59,020 nt of DNA from a virus. Position numbers and translations under genes: made by a program. Location: positions 1 through 59,020 of the IMG/VR virus record IMGVR_UViG_3300025168_000094. The stretch is one strand, 5' to 3'. The notes beneath the pieces are model-generated. The model saw only the letters and a program-made list of their open reading frames with translations, was not told the origin of the DNA and ran no database searches. Of this stretch, positions 7,968-16,179 are shown one piece after another; positions within the stretch are counted from its first letter, which is position 1; each line of letters opens with the position of its first letter.

Positions 7968-8537
7968 TCAAGTCAAGCGGTAGATAGTAACGGCTGCAGC
8001 GCCAGTTCTACGAAGTCTCAGCATCGAGGAACCAGAGGTATCTTCACCAGCAACATGGGGGTCGAAAGTCATGGCGCCAACAAGTGTGACACCAGTACCA
8101 CCGGTAACCGTGAGGATGTGGTCTGTAGTGGTCGACAAGTTGATGATGCTGAAATCAACCGAATCACCGTTCGAGGTCAAGCTCAAAGCAGAAACCAAGT
8201 TTGCGGCTGTATCGGTCGCCTTCGAGCGGGCATCGCCGGGAGTCATCTTCAAGATTTGTGTCTTGATGAATGCACCAGTGATGATAGCAGTGCTGTCGGC
8301 AAGCGTTGTTTCGGTTGCTTGGTGACGAATGACAGGGTGAGCTTCTCTAAAAGCTACCACTCCTGCAGTCACAGTGAGGCCGCCGGCGGTAATCGTGTGA
8401 CCGCCAGAAGTTACTGTAACCCCTTCGTCGGCGATCAAAGAGTTAACTGTGACATCCGAACCTTCCAAATCGATTGAACGATCCATCTCTTCCATTAATT
8501 TTTCGAGTCTTCCAAGACCCATTCTTCTATTACCCAT
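7968..8537 (-). CDS. Small virion protein, unknown, downstream of major capsid gene
   Basis: A 189-residue protein I cannot assign to a named family. The N-terminus (MGNRRMGLGRLEKLMEEMD) is a short amphipathic helix. It is followed by repeated short beta-strand patterns (DVTVNSLIADEGVTVTSGG, HTITAGGLTVTAG) and a Thr/Ser/Gly-rich C-terminal domain, a composition typical of exposed capsid decoration or fibre proteins. It has its own sigma70-like promoter, a 130-base structured leader, a good AAGGAGA site and a terminator, so it is a one-gene unit between the major capsid and neck genes. This position and the dedicated control suggest an abundant head-associated protein, but that is inference. 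Confidence 0.75.
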   Translation of the reverse strand: MGNRRMGLGRLEKLMEEMDRSIDLEGSDVTVNSLIADEGVTVTSGGHTITAGGLTVTAGVVAFREAHPVIRHQATETTLADSTAIITGAFIKTQILKMTPGDARSKATDTAANLVSALSLTSNGDSVDFSIINLSTTTDHILTVTGGTGVTLVGAMTFDPHVAGEDTSGSSMLRLRRTGAAAVTIYRLT

Positions 8538-8545
8538 AATATATT

Positions 8546-8653
8546 TCTCCTTTTATAAATTATGTTATTGCAATAACCCGTCTCATTCAATGATTGTACT
8601 CCAGCCACTTCGGAGTACTATCTTTCTAGGGCAGTGGCCTCGCCCAAGGAGAA
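8546..8653 (-). promoter_or_regulatory. Structured mRNA leader with anti-Shine-Dalgarno and kissing-loop hairpins
   Basis: The leader of the 7968-8537 gene contains, in transcript order, four elements. TTCTCCTT (8646-8653) is a perfect complement of the AAGGAGAA ribosome-binding site (8546-8553). A hairpin GGGC/GCCC (8629-8645) has a 9-base loop. A hairpin GTACTCC/GGAGTAC (8596-8618) has a 9-base loop. The palindrome GTTATTGCAATAAC covers 8565-8578. The two 9-base loops contain GCCACT and AGTGGC, exact complements. All of this is seen directly; regulation of translation is inferred. Confidence 0.6.
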
Positions 8654-8669
8654 TAAAGTCAAGTTATAA

Positions 8670-8706
8670 TAAATAGTATAATAACATGCAAAGACGAAAA
8701 TGTCAA
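8670..8706 (-). promoter_or_regulatory. Sigma70-like promoter with extended -10, overlapping an ACTATTTA element
   Basis: On the coding strand TTGACA (8701-8706), exactly 17 bases, then TATTAT (8678-8683), preceded by TGT as in an extended -10 box. ACTATTTA (8670-8677) follows immediately, so the start of transcription would fall near its end. It drives the 7968-8537 gene. It may combine a host-type promoter with the late element. Confidence 0.7.
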
Positions 8707-8763
8707 AATTTTAGGGGCAAAAAAATTTGAGAAATTGACATTTTTACATTTCACTCTCAAAAA

Positions 8764-8795
8764 CAAAAACCCCCGCCAAATGACGGGGGTTTTGT
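8764..8795. terminator. Bidirectional Rho-independent terminator after major capsid gene
   Basis: A perfect 10-bp stem AAAACCCCCG/CGGGGGTTTT with an 8-base loop, flanked by A and T runs. It lies 28 bases after the major capsid stop codon and ends the scaffold-capsid transcript on the minus strand. The symmetry would also stop plus-strand transcripts. Confidence 0.9.
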
Positions 8796-8822
8796 ATTTA
8801 GTCAGCTTGACTGATTTTTAAA

Positions 8823-10583
8823 TCAACCGCCGCTCTCGCCGATAAGGCCACGAACAATAACAAGACCGTACATATCTGGACGGACCATTTTCTTGGCGTA
8901 ACGAGTCATCACGCCCTTACGAGGTACGAAGTCCTCTGGTCCAAAGATAGTTGGAGTTGTTTGCAGTGGCACGTATGGTGCGTACACGTATCCGCTTTCA
9001 AGGAAAGAGGAGCCGCGACGGCCAACGAGAATCACGTTACGCAAGAAGTATGGGTCAACGTAAACGTCGAACTTCTTAGTAAGCGCGCCGACCTTCTGAG
9101 CGCCGATGGAACCACGCTCATCGTCAGCAGTGACGGAAGCACGGAAACCAGCAGTGAACTCAAGGACGTTAGCAACTTCAGGTCCACAGACGATGAAGTT
9201 AGCGCCGCCACGAAGGGTCTTGCGGTGAATGTTAGCAGACACATCATTGATGGTCTCAACAAGAGTCTCATACCACTCGGAAACGGTACCGGTGAAGTCA
9301 GGGGCAGCCGAAGTTGCACCAATTTCAGCACCAGTGTTGCGGTTCACGAAGAGACCTGGGGAGCGAGACCAGTACTTAGTACCAGCGGTAGCGCCCTTAA
9401 CGAGATCTTCAAGGATCTCACGGTCGATCTCAAGAGCGATTTGCTCGGAGAGGATAGAAGTCAATTCGACTTCAGCATCCAAGTTGTGGTATGCGTTAAG
9501 GTCTTGACCTAACTCAGGAGTCCACTTAGCCTTAAGCTTCTTGGAAACAGCGGTAACAGCAATCGAGTCAACTTTAATGTCGATCTCGGGGATGTTGATG
9601 TTGTTTTCCAAGCCCCAGGGATCATCACCAATAACAGAACCAAGGGCTCCACCATTAATGAAGTCATCTTCTTGGGCGAAGGTAACTTTGTGACCTGCGG
9701 AAGCAGTAAGGATACCATGAAGTTGTGCTGCAGTAGCAGAACCATCATAAGAAGCAAGAACAAGCAAGCCTGTAGTCGTGCTAGAGCCACTGAAGCGGGT
9801 GAGACGACGAAGTTGGACACCGCGTTGACCTCCACCAGCGGAACTAGTAGTGTTAAGACCGGCGTTCGAGCCAGATGCATCTTGAAGAGTAACAGTGACG
9901 AAATCATCTTCGTTGAAGTTTGTCAAGCCAGACACTGTGAAAGAAGCGACGGCAACAGTTGCGCCGGCAGCACCTTCAAGTTCAGGGTCATGTTGACAAA
10001 GGTCAGGAAGAGCACCAGCAGAAGCACTGTATGTACTTGCTGTGATGAACGTCATAGCCAAAGCAGCGACGGATCCTGTTGGGGAAGCGTAACCGTTATT
10101 CAAGTTGCGAGGACCACGCTCAGCGTTGGCCTCAGAGATCAAGATACCACCAGTGATTTCGGACGCAACGCGACCACCACCGTAAACGGACTCTTCAGAG
10201 CCATCGGTACCGTAACCCAAGCGAGGGAGACCTGCACCGTTTGTAGAAACAGTGAAATCCATGAAGAAAATGAGGCCCGAGGGCAAACTCATAGGTTGCA
10301 CGGCGACGAGATCGTTGGCAATGAGGCCAGCGAAGACGCGACGTACAATGGGGAAAGCTACAGCAGCGAAGCCTTCAACATCGCCGCCAGCCATCGTGGA
10401 ACTTTCACGAAGAAGTTCCTTTGCTTGATTTTCAAGCAAGCGTGCCATGGTCTTGCGGCTGTTTTCGCCGGTAAGACCTTCAAGAAGACCGGTTTTCTCC
10501 CACTTAGAGAGAAGAGCACCACCTTCTGCACGCATATCTCTGTTGACCACACCTTCGGTCAATCTTTCGATAATACTAGACAT
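8823..10583 (-). CDS. gp23: Major capsid protein, gp23-like
   Basis: A 586-residue precursor of the shell protein. The N-terminal delta region (to about residue 60) ends in KELLRE, a site of the (I/L)xE type cut by gp21-family proteases. It is followed by the conserved AFPIVRRVFAGLIANDLVAVQPM block, diagnostic of gp23. Further family blocks include QIALEIDREILEDL, GGANFIVCGPEVANVLE and the C-terminal PYVPLQTTPTIFGPEDFVPRKG region. A Thr/Ser/Gly-rich insert in the middle makes it longer than T4 gp23 (521). A near-ideal AAAGGAGGTG site lies 8-10 bases before the ATG. It follows the scaffold gene by 38 bases and ends at a strong terminator. Codon use is strongly biased, as expected for the most abundant virion protein. 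Confidence 0.97.
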   Translation of the reverse strand: MSSIIERLTEGVVNRDMRAEGGALLSKWEKTGLLEGLTGENSRKTMARLLENQAKELLRESSTMAGGDVEGFAAVAFPIVRRVFAGLIANDLVAVQPMSLPSGLIFFMDFTVSTNGAGLPRLGYGTDGSEESVYGGGRVASEITGGILISEANAERGPRNLNNGYASPTGSVAALAMTFITASTYSASAGALPDLCQHDPELEGAAGATVAVASFTVSGLTNFNEDDFVTVTLQDASGSNAGLNTTSSAGGGQRGVQLRRLTRFSGSSTTTGLLVLASYDGSATAAQLHGILTASAGHKVTFAQEDDFINGGALGSVIGDDPWGLENNINIPEIDIKVDSIAVTAVSKKLKAKWTPELGQDLNAYHNLDAEVELTSILSEQIALEIDREILEDLVKGATAGTKYWSRSPGLFVNRNTGAEIGATSAAPDFTGTVSEWYETLVETINDVSANIHRKTLRGGANFIVCGPEVANVLEFTAGFRASVTADDERGSIGAQKVGALTKKFDVYVDPYFLRNVILVGRRGSSFLESGYVYAPYVPLQTTPTIFGPEDFVPRKGVMTRYAKKMVRPDMYGLVIVRGLIGESGG

Positions 10584-10621
10584 AATAAAATCACCTCCTT
10601 TTTTTTATAATTTATTTGTGT

Positions 10622-11842
10622 TTATTTTATTCCAGCAAGCCTTCTCATACGATCCGAGAATGGATCTTGAGAGGCCACTTTGGTCTCTTTACGAGACGCG
10701 GTTAATACAGAATTACGACCACTGAGTGCTTCGCTCAATGACTTAGGGCTTCGCGTAGGCTTAGCTTCCATTGTGCTTTGAAGCGTTTCAAATATAGTCT
10801 TTGCTTCTGTGACTGAACCCGCGCCGGAAATAGCTTCGACAATTTTATCTTTCTGTCGCTCATTAAGGGAGGTATTTCTCAATACACGGTTCGTATATAA
10901 CAGTCTTGCATTAGAAAGATTAACTTCATAGAGATTCTCTTTGAGTTCTTCCATAGCGGACTGATAATTCACCAATTCTTCTTTAAGGCTCTCATTGTTT
11001 GCGAGGGTCTTTTCAAGTGTTTCCTTGGACTCATTAACTTTTTCTTGCTCTTCTTCGACTGATTCTTCTTCAGTCTCGGTAGAGGCTTCATTTGCAAGCT
11101 CTCTTTCTTGCTCGTCTTTCAATTGTGACGTAGGGCGTCCGGCCCAGCCGGAGATCTCTGCTTTCATATCAGCAGTGAGTTTTTCCATTACCGAATCAAA
11201 AAGACCATCCATGTCGATTTCTTCATCAACAATTTCAGCGTCTTCTTCATAGAGTTCTTCTTCAGACTCTTCCATATTGTAACGGGGGCTATTTGCATCA
11301 CACTTCTTGTGTGCTTCATCTTTAGACATGCCATCTTTCATGTGTGCTTTTTTGCAAGCATAGTAAGCGTCATCGTCATCTTGGAAGCGATCTTTATATT
11401 CATTAACTTCTTCTTCGTTAACGGAATCATCTTCGATCTCTAAATTAATGTCTTCATCGATATCACTGGAAAGTGCTTCGATTGCTTCTTGAAGTGCGCC
11501 CAAGTCAATGGTAACTTCAACATTTTCGCCTTCAGGAGAAAGAGAGTTTAAGTTATCTCCTTCATTGTTGGCTAAATCATCTGTAGAAGCAAGTGGAACC
11601 GTATCGGCTTCGTTTTCGACAATGTCTTCGCTCTCAGTTTCTGGATCGGCGTCGATACCCAATTCTGGCCCTGCTTCAAGAGGATCGGATTCTAGTCCGG
11701 GCTCATCTTGTTCCAGTAAACTTTCTAAAGTTCTCTTCACCTCTTCGGCGTATTTCTCGATAACAACAGATTCGGCGTTTTTGAGCGCAGAATCGCGAAG
11801 GGCTTTGGCATCTACAATAGACTCGTTAAGCAAGTTGGACAT
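10622..11842 (-). CDS. gp22: Prohead scaffold (core) protein, gp22-like
   Basis: A 406-residue, very acidic protein (long runs of Glu and Asp) with extended coiled-coil character in the second half (EEQEKVNESKETLEKTLAN). This is the profile of the internal scaffold around which gp23 assembles and which is later degraded by the prohead protease. The C-terminal DPFSDRMRRLAGIK tail is typical of gp22 relatives in marine T4-like phages. It lies directly before the major capsid gene. The start is the ATG at 11842 behind AGGAGAGAATTC; a longer frame beginning at 11872 lacks a ribosome-binding site. An ACTATTTA element lies 32 bases upstream. In T4 the protease gene 21 is adjacent; here about 8 kb of fibre-like genes separates them. 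Confidence 0.85.
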   Translation of the reverse strand: MSNLLNESIVDAKALRDSALKNAESVVIEKYAEEVKRTLESLLEQDEPGLESDPLEAGPELGIDADPETESEDIVENEADTVPLASTDDLANNEGDNLNSLSPEGENVEVTIDLGALQEAIEALSSDIDEDINLEIEDDSVNEEEVNEYKDRFQDDDDAYYACKKAHMKDGMSKDEAHKKCDANSPRYNMEESEEELYEEDAEIVDEEIDMDGLFDSVMEKLTADMKAEISGWAGRPTSQLKDEQERELANEASTETEEESVEEEQEKVNESKETLEKTLANNESLKEELVNYQSAMEELKENLYEVNLSNARLLYTNRVLRNTSLNERQKDKIVEAISGAGSVTEAKTIFETLQSTMEAKPTRSPKSLSEALSGRNSVLTASRKETKVASQDPFSDRMRRLAGIK

Positions 11843-11874
11843 GAATTCTCTCCTAAATTGACAATAATTCAAAA

Positions 11875-11882
11875 TAAATAGT
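11875..11882 (-). promoter_or_regulatory. ACTATTTA element upstream of scaffold gene
   Basis: The coding-strand octamer ACTATTTA, within AATACTATTTATT, lies 32 bases before the scaffold start codon in the 74-base gap after the giant fibre-like gene. It would serve the scaffold-capsid unit, which ends at the terminator at 8764-8795. No other feature is visible in the gap. Confidence 0.45.
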
Positions 11883-11916
11883 ATTATTTAAGCAGGAAAG
11901 CAATTTTTTATGAGAC

Positions 11917-14898
11917 TTATACGGACCTATCGTCATATTCCCAAACACAAGTGATATTAACATCGGCTGGGTTTTGGTTAAATTTCATCTGCACTCCAAC
12001 GATTTGGCCGGCGGTGAAGTGTTGAGAGCCTGAGAAATTAAACGTGCCAGTTGTGTTTGCCGCGGTAATTGAAATTGTTTGAGCTTCGACTTCGGCGCTG
12101 GCGCCGGCTGCATTGAAGTCTTCGGTTCCATCAGATGCAACTGCTACCTTTGCAGTGCAGTTTCCGTTCGGGTTGTTTTTAGAGCGGGCATAAACTCTTC
12201 TAAGATTTCCGTTGAACGGAGCAATGAACTGATGGCGGTAATCGCCCGTGGTAGATTCAGTGGTACTACCAAATTGTGGAATGAAGTGCGCGGTATTAGC
12301 GCCAAAGATATAGGCATGAACTGTTTTTTCTGTTCTGCCCTCAGATCTAAAGGGTCCAGTGACAGCCGAACCCGACACTTTAAGAAAGCCAGATGTTTCA
12401 ACACCGGTTGTTAATTGTGCTGTAGTACCTGAGATGCTCGTCGGAGATGGGAGACTAGTAAGACCTGCGGCGCTGCCATGGAAGACCGCTGCATGGACGT
12501 TACCGCTAACCGCTAAGTTAGCAGACGATGAGATAGAACCAACAGAATTTATAGTGCTAGAACCCGAATACAGACCCACATTGGCAATCACATTGGCGCT
12601 AAGGCCTTCCATAACCGTACTGCCAGAGACATTCAAATTGTTGCCTAAGACAGTTGTACCTACAATCTGCAAGGTAGAGGAACTGGAAAGAGCACTCTTA
12701 AGTGTTGTTGAACCAGATACGGCTAACGTTCCTCCAATCATTGTGTTTCCAACTATTTCTAAGTCGCTGGAACCAGAAATCTTTCCATTTGAGTCCACCG
12801 TAGCGACGTTAGCATCAGCATTGGTTCTGAATTCAACTTGTGAGGATCCGGCGGCGTCACCCATTCTGAGACGGATGTCTTTGGCAGCTTGGTTGACACG
12901 TATGTTTAAGTGTCCTACTTCACTCTCCAACACACCGTTAGTTCCATTCCAATATATCTCCAAGGCCTTTGGGCCAAAGGAGGCAGATGCATTGTTGTTC
13001 GAGATATTTATTCCGCTGGAAGCTGTGATAGGTGCGACAAATTTGCTTGAACCAGATACTTTAAGGAATCCAGAAGTTTCAACACCAGTTGTTAATTGTG
13101 CCGTTGTGCCAGACAAAGATGTTGGGGCGCCAGCACTCACATTCGTGAGACCTGAGCCATCTCCGTAAAAATTAGCAGCATGTACCGCACCAGTTACTGC
13201 GACATCAACAGAGGCAGATAAAGAAATAGATGTTCTGATTATGTTAGAAGATGATACGATTCCAAGCATGTTGATGCCACCATCACCAATAAGTGTTACC
13301 GTGTCTCCAATAATCTCGATTGGAGAGCCACCGGATATGGCACTTGCTGTTAGAGAAGTTAGTGTAGCACTAGACGCAGAGATGACTGAGGAACCGCTGA
13401 ATTCAACGCTTCCGCTAAATGATATAGATGAAGCCGAAATACTCAATGGAGAACCGCCAATGATTTGACTGGCGGTTAAAGTAGTAAATTGTGCTGTGGT
13501 ACCGGACACAGCGTTAAGAGTGCTTGAACCAGACACTTTTAAGTATCCAGATGTCTCTAATCCTGTGGTACTGTAGACTCTGGCGGAACCAGATGTAGCA
13601 CCCGCGGATATACCAGTTAAGTTTGAACCATCTCCCCAATACTCAGTGGCATGAACGTTACCTGAAACTGCCAAGTTGGCCGATGAAGAGATGGATCCTA
13701 CGTTTGCAAGGACGCCCGAACCGGAATATGCTCCGACGTTTGTTATACCATTTGCCGTAATGTCTTCCATTACCGAGGAACCTGATACCTTTAAGAATCC
13801 GGAAGTCTCTAAACCAGTCACACTGTAAACTCTCGCGGCGCCAGATACGGCTCCTGCTGAAATACCAGTCAAATACGAACCGTCTCCATAGAACTCAGTA
13901 GCATGTATGTTTCCGGAAACTGCAACGTCACCGGAACTGGATATTGACCCAACCAATTGTGAAATACTGGATGCAGACAACGAAGTTGTAAACATACCAG
14001 CGGCTGTCATAGAACCAGTGCTTGTTACTGTTCCGCCAAATGTGGCGTTACCAACGTTATGCATAATATTAGAACCAGAAAGTCCATCAGTGACAAGTAT
14101 CAAGCCATTAACTTTGATGTTTCCATCATTCATTTGTATTAAATTGGCGCGCTCAGGAGTTCCTAAGAACTGACCTTGTGCCACAAATACAGAACCTGTC
14201 GCTACAATATCGGCCGACGAAGTGATTGAACCAACCGCTATGATACCGCCAGAACTGGATACTGGGCCTCGGAGAGCAATACCTCCATCTCCAACAATTG
14301 TTACTGTGTCTCCAAAAATTTCAATTGGAGAGCCTCCAGATATTGCACTGGCTGTAAGTGATGTAAGTGTGGCGCTCGATGCTGAAAGCACGGAGGAACC
14401 ACTAAATTCGACACTACCACTAAAGGTTATAGAGGATGCCGAAATACTTAATGGAGAGCCACCAACAATTTGACTAGCGGTGAGCGTGGTGAATTGGGCT
14501 GTAGTTCCTGATACAGCGTTTAAAGTGCTGGAGCCTGAAACTTTGAGGTAACCAGAGGTTTCAACACCGGTTGTTAATTGTGCGGTGGTGCCTGAGAGAT
14601 TTGACGGAGATGGAAGGCTAGTTAAGCCGGCTGCACTACCGTGAAAAGTTGTAGCGTGGATGGCGCCAGAGACTGCTATATCAGCAGATGACGAGATAGA
14701 ACCCACCATCGATATGACACCTGAGCCTGACAGGCTACCGGAAATTAGAACACTACCGCTGGTGGCGGTCAATCTATTTATACCACCTGCTTTTAGTGAT
14801 ACTTGATCGTTTTCGAAATCAATCTGAACGTCATTGGGATCTCCTTCAAATTGAATATCGCCGCTATGTTGGGGGCCTTTGTTAGAATTATAAGCCAT
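11917..14898 (-). CDS. Giant repetitive fibre- or adhesin-like virion protein
   Basis: A 993-residue protein beginning MAYNSNKG and made almost entirely of Ser/Gly/Thr/Ala-rich beta repeats. Recurrent units include SGxLKVSGSS, SISSSADIAVSG, a HATxFxGDGSxLTGIS-type motif and LTASxIxGGSP. A segment of about 95 residues is repeated at a spacing of 335 residues with almost the same amino acids. Such architecture is typical of phage fibres and long decoration proteins that bind host surfaces. The C-terminal 100 residues (from AYIFGANTAHFIPQ) are non-repetitive and may be the tip or a jelly-roll domain. It shares the MAY[KN] start with the next three genes, suggesting a common attachment module. 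Location, head or tail, is unknown. Confidence 0.8.
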   Translation of the reverse strand: MAYNSNKGPQHSGDIQFEGDPNDVQIDFENDQVSLKAGGINRLTATSGSVLISGSLSGSGVISMVGSISSSADIAVSGAIHATTFHGSAAGLTSLPSPSNLSGTTAQLTTGVETSGYLKVSGSSTLNAVSGTTAQFTTLTASQIVGGSPLSISASSITFSGSVEFSGSSVLSASSATLTSLTASAISGGSPIEIFGDTVTIVGDGGIALRGPVSSSGGIIAVGSITSSADIVATGSVFVAQGQFLGTPERANLIQMNDGNIKVNGLILVTDGLSGSNIMHNVGNATFGGTVTSTGSMTAAGMFTTSLSASSISQLVGSISSSGDVAVSGNIHATEFYGDGSYLTGISAGAVSGAARVYSVTGLETSGFLKVSGSSVMEDITANGITNVGAYSGSGVLANVGSISSSANLAVSGNVHATEYWGDGSNLTGISAGATSGSARVYSTTGLETSGYLKVSGSSTLNAVSGTTAQFTTLTASQIIGGSPLSISASSISFSGSVEFSGSSVISASSATLTSLTASAISGGSPIEIIGDTVTLIGDGGINMLGIVSSSNIIRTSISLSASVDVAVTGAVHAANFYGDGSGLTNVSAGAPTSLSGTTAQLTTGVETSGFLKVSGSSKFVAPITASSGINISNNNASASFGPKALEIYWNGTNGVLESEVGHLNIRVNQAAKDIRLRMGDAAGSSQVEFRTNADANVATVDSNGKISGSSDLEIVGNTMIGGTLAVSGSTTLKSALSSSSTLQIVGTTVLGNNLNVSGSTVMEGLSANVIANVGLYSGSSTINSVGSISSSANLAVSGNVHAAVFHGSAAGLTSLPSPTSISGTTAQLTTGVETSGFLKVSGSAVTGPFRSEGRTEKTVHAYIFGANTAHFIPQFGSTTESTTGDYRHQFIAPFNGNLRRVYARSKNNPNGNCTAKVAVASDGTEDFNAAGASAEVEAQTISITAANTTGTFNFSGSQHFTAGQIVGVQMKFNQNPADVNITCVWEYDDRSV
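13277..13560 (-). repeat. Long internal repeat, second copy (in fibre-like gene)
   Basis: Encodes the ASQI-to-GDTV module almost identically to 14282-14565, offset by 1005 bases (335 codons). The protein is nearly unchanged while many third codon positions differ. Confidence 0.75.
14282..14565 (-). repeat. Long internal repeat, first copy (in fibre-like gene)
   Basis: Partner of the repeat at 13277-13560. Both encode GSPLSISASSI[TS]FSGSVE and the following ASSATLTSLTASAISGGSP block. Synonymous differences dominate between the copies. Confidence 0.75.
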
Positions 14899-14931
14899 TT
14901 AGTGTTAGTCTCCGTTTGTATTAAATATTCT

Positions 14932-16065
14932 TTAGGAACCTTTAGTTCCAATAATCCACCAATTTTCTCCATCGCACTGTAAAGTTCGCGATGAGTAATT
15001 CATTTTTATTAACTCATTGTTGCCAATGTCAATCTTACCTTCTTTACAGCTTAATGTAATTTCATTATCATTTAGCTTGTATTGGTTAGAGTTAGCTTTT
15101 TTGAAAATCAATACCCTGCCTTGGTTGTTGACAGGTGGTGGGAGATTGACATTCATTTTATTGTTTGACGCATCACAAATAATTGTGTAATCATCATTTT
15201 GTACTTCGTAGTTTTCTTCTTTAACGGTTTTGATTTTTTTATAAACAGAGCCTTCACAGACTAATTTATTTTTAATCTGGGTGCTGGCGGCTGATATTCT
15301 ACCTTCAACGTTTAAAGAATTATTACTTGGATCGAAGCTAAGGGCAGCAGTTGATTCAAAACCACTTCTACCTTTTAATTGGATTTCGTTCTTATTACCA
15401 GATGCATGTGGTATCTTCATATTGATATAGCTATCAAATAAATTTCTGATTGTTGTGCTTCTGGTCTTGCCTAAAGAAGCATCACTAACAAGCAACAAAT
15501 CATCGTCGCTAAGGTTTTGGCCTGCAAGATTGATTTTTTCAACCTTAGCAATGTCAGTAGTCAGTTTGTTATCTTCAAAGTACAATCCAGAATTATTGGC
15601 TACTGTTACGCTCAAAGAATCTTCTTCCATGGATAGACCTTGGGATAATTTAACCTGCAGCTTTCCTCTTACGTTTTGCAATCCGGCGCCGTAATCAACA
15701 AAATTAGCATTGATTTTGCTTACAAATTTATCTGTAGGGAGGGTATGCAAATAAATTCCTGAACCTGCAATTGTACTGGCATTGATGTTTTTTACATCTA
15801 ACGTCTGAGAATCACTGTTATACGTTAAGTTGTGATGTGTGCGAGCACCGTGTTGTTTATCAGCAATAATAATACCATCATTGATGTTGCCTTTAATTTT
15901 CTTAATTGCTACATCTTTCATGGTAGCACATGGAGATTCTGCGTCTGTATCATAAAAGACACTGGCACTAATAGTATTTTTAAAAACTTTGATGCCGCCG
16001 ATCTCTTGATCTCCGTGTTGGTCCACGGAACCTTCTACTACACCCTTAAGTACATTATATGCCAT
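14932..16065 (-). CDS. Fibre-like virion protein with MAYN start
   Basis: A 377-residue protein starting MAYNVLKGVVEGS, related at its N-terminus to the neighbouring fibre-like proteins. The middle carries short beta-repeat motifs (LTYNSDSQTLDVKNINAS, LSFDPSNNSLNVEGRIS) found in phage fibres. The end (from about residue 280) is a small beta domain, with TIICDASNNKMNVNLPPP and a final ENWWIIGTKG. It is comparable with the C-terminal domains of the 16180, 17828 and 18826 genes. It is more Lys/Asn-rich than its neighbours. The start is the ATG at 16065, with GAGAGG 7 bases upstream; the longer frame from 16083 is not supported. An imperfect copy of the ACTATTTA element lies just upstream, after a terminator. 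Confidence 0.75.
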   Translation of the reverse strand: MAYNVLKGVVEGSVDQHGDQEIGGIKVFKNTISASVFYDTDAESPCATMKDVAIKKIKGNINDGIIIADKQHGARTHHNLTYNSDSQTLDVKNINASTIAGSGIYLHTLPTDKFVSKINANFVDYGAGLQNVRGKLQVKLSQGLSMEEDSLSVTVANNSGLYFEDNKLTTDIAKVEKINLAGQNLSDDDLLLVSDASLGKTRSTTIRNLFDSYINMKIPHASGNKNEIQLKGRSGFESTAALSFDPSNNSLNVEGRISAASTQIKNKLVCEGSVYKKIKTVKEENYEVQNDDYTIICDASNNKMNVNLPPPVNNQGRVLIFKKANSNQYKLNDNEITLSCKEGKIDIGNNELIKMNYSSRTLQCDGENWWIIGTKGS

Positions 16066-16083
16066 ATTATATCCTCTCAACAA

Positions 16084-16091
16084 TAAATAGA
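16084..16091 (-). promoter_or_regulatory. Imperfect ACTATTTA element (TCTATTTA)
   Basis: Coding strand TCTATTTA, 18 bases before the 14932-16065 start codon and just after a terminator. It differs from the other copies only in the first base. A second partial copy (GCTATTTA) lies about 18 bases further upstream at 16102-16109. Confidence 0.35.
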
Positions 16092-16114
16092 ATTATATTA
16101 CTAAATAGCCTCAT

Positions 16115-16146
16115 AAAAAAGGATGCCCCCACAAGGAGGGCACCCA
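16115..16146 (-). terminator. Rho-independent terminator after the 16180-17712 gene
   Basis: On the coding strand a GGGTGCCCTCC arm pairs with GGGGGCATCC, with G-T pairs and a short TTGT loop, followed directly by six T residues. It ends the transcript of the highly biased fibre-like gene. Confidence 0.88.
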
Positions 16147-16179
16147 AGACAATAGCCTAAGTCTAAAACTATGTTTAGA

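Noticed and set aside
9672-10610. Plus-strand open frame (312 codons) opposite the major capsid gene
   Set aside because: A shadow of the biased capsid coding sequence, with unlikely composition; the capsid reading is certain.
12359-13168. Plus-strand open frame opposite the giant fibre gene
   Set aside because: A reflection of Ser/Gly/Thr repeats on the other strand. It gives Pro/Glu/Leu repeats with the same periodicity and no ribosome-binding site.
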